The position numbers and the translations under genes are program-made. Below are positions 61,084 to 64,000 of a stretch of DNA of 64,000 nucleotides, piece by piece (positions within the stretch are counted from its first letter, which is position 1; every line of letters begins with the position of its first letter). Source of the DNA: Candidatus Onthoplasma faecipullorum (GTDB lineage: Bacteria; Bacillota; Clostridia; Christensenellales; UBA1242); assembly GCA_019120295.1 (NCBI GenBank), contig DWVI01000002.1, positions 171,859 to 235,858 of the forward strand, in the 5' to 3' direction. The notes below the pieces were generated by a model. That model made no database searches and was not told where the DNA came from. It was given only the letters and a program-made list of their open reading frames with translations.

Positions 61084-61229
61084 ATTGCAATCAAGAAAAT
61101 TTTAATACAATATTTTCTTCTTTTTCGTTGACTCCTACTAAAAAATTAAAAGTAAAATAAACTTTTTACCAAACTATGCTACTTCGCCACTTTCGCCAAA
61201 AGGCAAATAAACATAAGGAGGTTAATAGT

Positions 61230-61493
61230 ATGAAAAAAGAAAATGAAAAGTATTCACTAAGTAAAATGTACCTTAAAGAGTTTTCGCTAGTTAATAGTGA
61301 ATACGATATCACTTTCAATATCGTAGATATTGACATCGATAGAATGACTATTAATGTTGTTATTACAGATCAGGGCAAAATCAGTGTCAATAAATACGAT
61401 TTGAAAAAAGATAAAAACGAAAATCTTTTCTTTGAGTATGGTCATCTACTCGAAAAAATCAATATTGATGACTTTGAAACAATTAATGATTAA
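61230..61493 (+). CDS. 87-residue hypothetical protein, mobile element
   Basis: I do not recognise this protein. It is 87 residues, acidic, beta-rich ('YDITFNIVDIDIDRMTINVV'), with no Cys. The start at 61230 follows a strong AAGGAGG; the longer frame from 61176 lacks one. It is first in a run of seven plus-strand genes spaced 1-12 bp apart or overlapping, which continues to the window end. Confidence 0.65.
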   Translation: MKKENEKYSLSKMYLKEFSLVNSEYDITFNIVDIDIDRMTINVVITDQGKISVNKYDLKKDKNENLFFEYGHLLEKINIDDFETIND

Positions 61494-61505
61494 AAGGAGT
61501 TTAAA

Positions 61506-61919
61506 ATGAAATTAACATTACAAAACATTAAAAGTATTAAACAAAAAACTACCAGCTTATTAACTAAAAGAGTTTGCAATTATGTTATTGAAAATTGGAC
61601 TAGCTATGATAACAAAAAAGCAATGTTTACTGATGTGCTTAACTATGGTTGTCAATCTGGAATAGTAAGTGATCTTATTTATTATTCTGACACTGTAAAA
61701 TTTTACAATAAATATAAAGATGAAATAAATGAATTACTTTATTGCATAAGTGCAGATTGTGGAATCTTCGATTTATCTCAATTGTTTGGAGATAATTGGG
61801 ACAAAGAAGATCCATTAGCAAACGAAACATCTAACCAAAATTTACTTGCCTGGTTTGGATTTGAAGAAACATTAAGAAATATTGGAATGCAATTTGAAGA
61901 ATTGCAAGATTGTATTTAA
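61506..61919 (+). CDS. conserved mobile-element protein, 137 residues
   Basis: A 137-residue protein with a pattern seen repeatedly in gut Firmicutes integrative elements ('VLNYGCQSGIVSDLIYYSDT', 'FYNKYKDEINELL'; resembling a DUF7222-type family, from memory). No catalytic motif is evident. It is preceded by AAAGGAG and is second in the PcfK/PcfJ-type run. Confidence 0.65.
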   Translation: MKLTLQNIKSIKQKTTSLLTKRVCNYVIENWTSYDNKKAMFTDVLNYGCQSGIVSDLIYYSDTVKFYNKYKDEINELLYCISADCGIFDLSQLFGDNWDKEDPLANETSNQNLLAWFGFEETLRNIGMQFEELQDCI

Positions 61920-61931
61920 GGAGATTAAAAT

Positions 61932-62339
61932 ATGGAAAATTTAAGATTAGAACAAAAACAAGAAGCTATTGAGCGTATGAAAATGTTAGATATTTACGCA
62001 CAAGCAATTAAAGAATTTGAAAAAGAAGATGTCATCAATGTTAGCGAACATGGTGGCATTTTATTTTGGCTTGATGATGAACAACATGCAATGGTTAAAA
62101 ATTTTGAAGAAAAATACAATGCTACTGTCTATCATGTAATACATAATTATACTGAATTTGGCGAACTTTACTCTCTACTCTATGTTTCACAACATAAAGA
62201 AGAGTGGGATTACGATAAAGATGATATAAGACATCATTGTGCTTTTGTCTATGTTATCAATAAAGATGAAGAGTCATTCTCCGAATTTGGCTCAATAGGA
62301 ATAAAATCTCAATTTGGAGGTATTGTTAGAACATGTTAG
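61932..62339 (+). CDS. conserved mobile-element protein, 135 residues
   Basis: A 135-residue protein of a kind common in conjugative elements of gut Firmicutes: 'RLEQKQEAIERMKMLDIY', 'WLDDEQHAMVKNFEEKYNA' and the C-terminal 'EFGSIGIKSQFGGIVRT'. The function is not known. It has an AAGGAG site and overlaps the next gene by 7 bp. Confidence 0.65.
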   Translation: MENLRLEQKQEAIERMKMLDIYAQAIKEFEKEDVINVSEHGGILFWLDDEQHAMVKNFEEKYNATVYHVIHNYTEFGELYSLLYVSQHKEEWDYDKDDIRHHCAFVYVINKDEESFSEFGSIGIKSQFGGIVRTC

Positions 62340-62623
62340 AAAAAGAAATTATTTATATGGTACAACTTGACTACTCTACTGATGATTGTAATGGAATAGA
62401 TAACTATTTGTTCAATACAAAAGAAAAGGCATTAGATAAATTTTACTCATTAATCAAACTTGAAAAAGAATACTACAAGAAAGAATATTCTTACATTGAT
62501 GATTTTGAATTAGATACTAACATTGAAGATAAAGATGCAAATGAATATTGGTGGAACTATACTTGTCAAACAAACTATTACTTACATACTTTTATAGACT
62601 TGAAAATTATGGAGGTTAATTAA
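62333..62623 (+). CDS. 96-residue hypothetical protein, mobile element
   Basis: An acidic, Tyr-rich soluble protein of 96 residues ('EKEYYKKEYSYIDDFELD'). I do not recognise it. It overlaps the gene before by 7 bp and is followed directly by the next gene, so it belongs to the same translational run. Confidence 0.6.
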   Translation: MLEKEIIYMVQLDYSTDDCNGIDNYLFNTKEKALDKFYSLIKLEKEYYKKEYSYIDDFELDTNIEDKDANEYWWNYTCQTNYYLHTFIDLKIMEVN

Positions 62624-62624
62624 T

Positions 62625-63002
62625 ATGGCTAATTTAAACACATTAAGACAATATATAAATTATGAATTCTCAACTGGTTGTTACACTGGAAATGACTATA
62701 AAACATTTCAAACTAAGTATATAAACTTTTTTAAAGCAATTTGCAAAGATAATAATTGGTGTCTAATAAAAGTAAACAAAAATCACTATTGCTTTTCTGC
62801 TTTTATAAAAGGTGGAACTGAAAACAAATATGTATATATTTCAATTAGTGATGTTAGATATTTTAACAATGATTGGTATAATCACATACTTATTAGAACC
62901 GCAAAAAATGAAGTTGATTACAAAGGTGGTTTTAATCACTATACCACACTTGAAAAACTAGAAGGCAAAATTTGTGAACTACTTAAAGAACTACCTTTTT
63001 AG
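62625..63002 (+). CDS. 125-residue hypothetical protein, mobile element
   Basis: A soluble protein of 125 residues with alternating helix and strand ('FFKAICKDNNWCLIKVNKNH', 'YVYISISDVRYFNNDWYNHI'). It looks like small conserved proteins beside PcfK in integrative elements, but I cannot name it. It is preceded by GGAGG and starts one base after the previous stop. Confidence 0.6.
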   Translation: MANLNTLRQYINYEFSTGCYTGNDYKTFQTKYINFFKAICKDNNWCLIKVNKNHYCFSAFIKGGTENKYVYISISDVRYFNNDWYNHILIRTAKNEVDYKGGFNHYTTLEKLEGKICELLKELPF

Positions 63003-63011
63003 GAGGAAATT

Positions 63012-63638
63012 ATGATTACTTTAAATCTTGAGACTAAAAACAAAGAACAAGAGATTATAAAAGCGTATTTGGAAGAAAATGCAAGTGATATTTTTGCAGA
63101 CAAAATCAATAATGGTGTTAAAATTCAAAAAGATAATAAAACCCTAATCAATAAGAAAACACTTGATACTTTTATGAAATATGCTTGTGAAGAAGCAAGA
63201 AAACTCGCTAGTAAAGGCACAAATTTTGCTTGTATTGAAGATAAAACTGTCTTTGGTTGGGCTATTCATTATTTTGAAGAAGACTCAATCGAAGGCATTT
63301 TTTATAATGAAGATGGAACTGAATATAAAAATGAAATATCTACTTCACCTAAAATAGAAAAATCAGTAAAACCTAAACCAGAAAACAAACAAGCGACATT
63401 GTTTGATTTAATGGACTTATCCACAAATAAAGAAGAAAGTGTTGAAAATATTAATGAAGAATTAGAAGATGATGAAATTATTAATGAAGATAATGAAATA
63501 ATCGATTATGAAATAGGTGAAATAAAACAAGAAACTAATTTGCCTACTGATATTATAGATATTCATAATCAAAGTTTCGATAAATTTTTACTTAAAACAA
63601 TATCTTCATTATTCGATGGAAAAATCAAATTAAAATAG
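63012..63638 (+). CDS. PcfK-like protein
   Basis: A 208-residue protein with the PcfK-family core: 'FMKYACEEARKLASKGTNF', then 'VFGWAIHYFEEDSIEGIFYN'. PcfK is encoded in the conjugation region of plasmid pCF10 and in many integrative elements; its biochemical role is unknown. The C-terminal half is very acidic and low-complexity ('EELEDDEIINEDNEIIDYE'). It is preceded by AGGAGG and lies directly upstream of the PcfJ-like gene, the usual order. Confidence 0.85.
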   Translation: MITLNLETKNKEQEIIKAYLEENASDIFADKINNGVKIQKDNKTLINKKTLDTFMKYACEEARKLASKGTNFACIEDKTVFGWAIHYFEEDSIEGIFYNEDGTEYKNEISTSPKIEKSVKPKPENKQATLFDLMDLSTNKEESVENINEELEDDEIINEDNEIIDYEIGEIKQETNLPTDIIDIHNQSFDKFLLKTISSLFDGKIKLK

Positions 63639-63648
63639 GAGGAAATTA

Positions 63649-64000
63649 TGATTACAGAAGAAGACATTAAACCTATCCCAAAATATATATTAGAAAAGAT
63701 AAAATCAAAAGATAAAAAGTTGAACCCTACTCCAAATGGGAATACTCGTTTTTACAAATATTACACTCAATACAAAAGAGAATTATGTGAAGTAATTGTA
63801 GCAACTCGAAATCATTATAAAAAGTGGTATTGCAAACAAGTAGTTGTACATGGGATTAATACAGACAAAGTATATTTACAAGACATAATGCTTACAATGG
63901 GCTATTACAAAGTTGGTTGGTATAGAGAAGGCATTTCTAAATCTAAAAATTACAATGATTATGATTGGGGTTATAATGATGCAAAGTATTTCAATATGTA
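63649..64000 (+). CDS. PcfJ-like protein, N-terminal part
   Basis: The first 117 residues of a PcfJ-type protein, cut by the window end. It starts 'MITEEDIKPIPKYILEKIKS' and shows the family's 'KWYCKQVVVHGINTDKVYLQDI'. PcfJ proteins accompany PcfK in conjugative elements; function unknown. An AGGAGG site precedes the ATG by a standard distance. Confidence 0.8.

Larger units (their letters stand above)
60976..61182. repeat. interrupted inverted repeat around a terminator
   Basis: GTAGCATAGTTT (60976-60987) is repeated inverted and perfect at 61171-61182. Next to it GTAGGAGTAAAC (60990-61001) is inverted at 61128-61139 with one mismatch. The left arm contains the right copy of the 30-bp repeat seen at 47856. 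A terminator lies between the arms. The preceding 60606-60975 is A/T-rich with no gene. Confidence 0.55.

Noticed and set aside
59689..64000. CBASS or Pycsar system around the TIR gene
   Set aside because: No CD-NTase or Pyc-type cyclase is encoded nearby; the CYTH protein lies 12 kb away beyond a separate operon and is not of that class.

Overview
This is an AT-rich chromosomal window from an anaerobic, spore-forming, low-GC Gram-positive bacterium, most likely a gut Clostridia lineage. The basis is a class III (oxygen-sensitive) ribonucleotide reductase with its activase, an [FeFe]-hydrogenase, the sporulation and germination proteins SpoIIR, SleB and YpeB, sigma-A-type promoters (TTGACA-17-TATAAT), and proteins of clostridial type such as TyrZ-class TyrRS, DegV and PcfJ/PcfK. 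The standard genetic code fits throughout.

Layout. 0-5.3 kb: a DegV C-terminus, a Crp/Fnr regulator divergent from nrdD-nrdG, and a two-gene unit with a NADAR-like protein. 5.4-21.6 kb: core genes, nearly all on the minus strand: a lipoprotein, radC, gyrA-gyrB, a membrane acyltransferase, metG, a methyltransferase-like gene, dtd, yqeY, dnaB and typA. 22-24 kb: hup and tRNA-Leu, with a broken tRNA-Leu copy and a family of small GGGG/CCCC hairpin repeats. 24-38 kb: a GH43 glycosidase, surface proteins (one of 2774 residues), a nucleoside hydrolase, a diadenylate-cyclase-like protein and an acyl-ACP thioesterase. 38.5-46.7 kb: ypeB-sleB-spoIIR, an amidase-like protein, an HD protein, an iron hydrogenase and hisS. 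47.3 kb: initiator tRNA-Met.

The accessory part begins just after tRNA-fMet. Two 222-bp direct repeats (202 of 222 positions identical by my count, no indels), at 47377-47598 and 59411-59632, bracket about 12 kb. Inside are a leaderless CYTH gene, a TyrRS gene and a tightly packed nine-gene minus-strand operon that I cannot match to a described system. In transcription order it encodes an XRE regulator with a sensor-like C-terminus, a Rel/SpoT-like HD hydrolase with a TGS domain but no synthetase, a HAD nucleotidase-HIT fusion, a kinase-like protein missing the catalytic Asp, a short HIT-like protein without histidines, a HIT protein with only the central His, a group II PLP decarboxylase, an HD hydrolase and a radical SAM enzyme. 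Six of the nine are predicted to act on nucleotides or phosphoesters, or resemble proteins that do. The tyrS and regulator promoters share a 12-nt sequence inside near-palindromes at their -35 boxes, so tyrS may belong to the same regulon. My reading, which is inference, is a pathway to a small modified amine or nucleotide, with TyrRS as target, resistance copy or tyrosine-linked partner. A stress or defence role is the alternative.

The right repeat is preceded by a 23-nt tRNA-Ser-like 3' end (a typical integration core) and followed by a TIR-domain protein. From 61.2 kb to the window end runs a plus-strand set of small genes ending in PcfK and PcfJ, which marks an integrative or conjugative element. 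No integrase is visible in the window.
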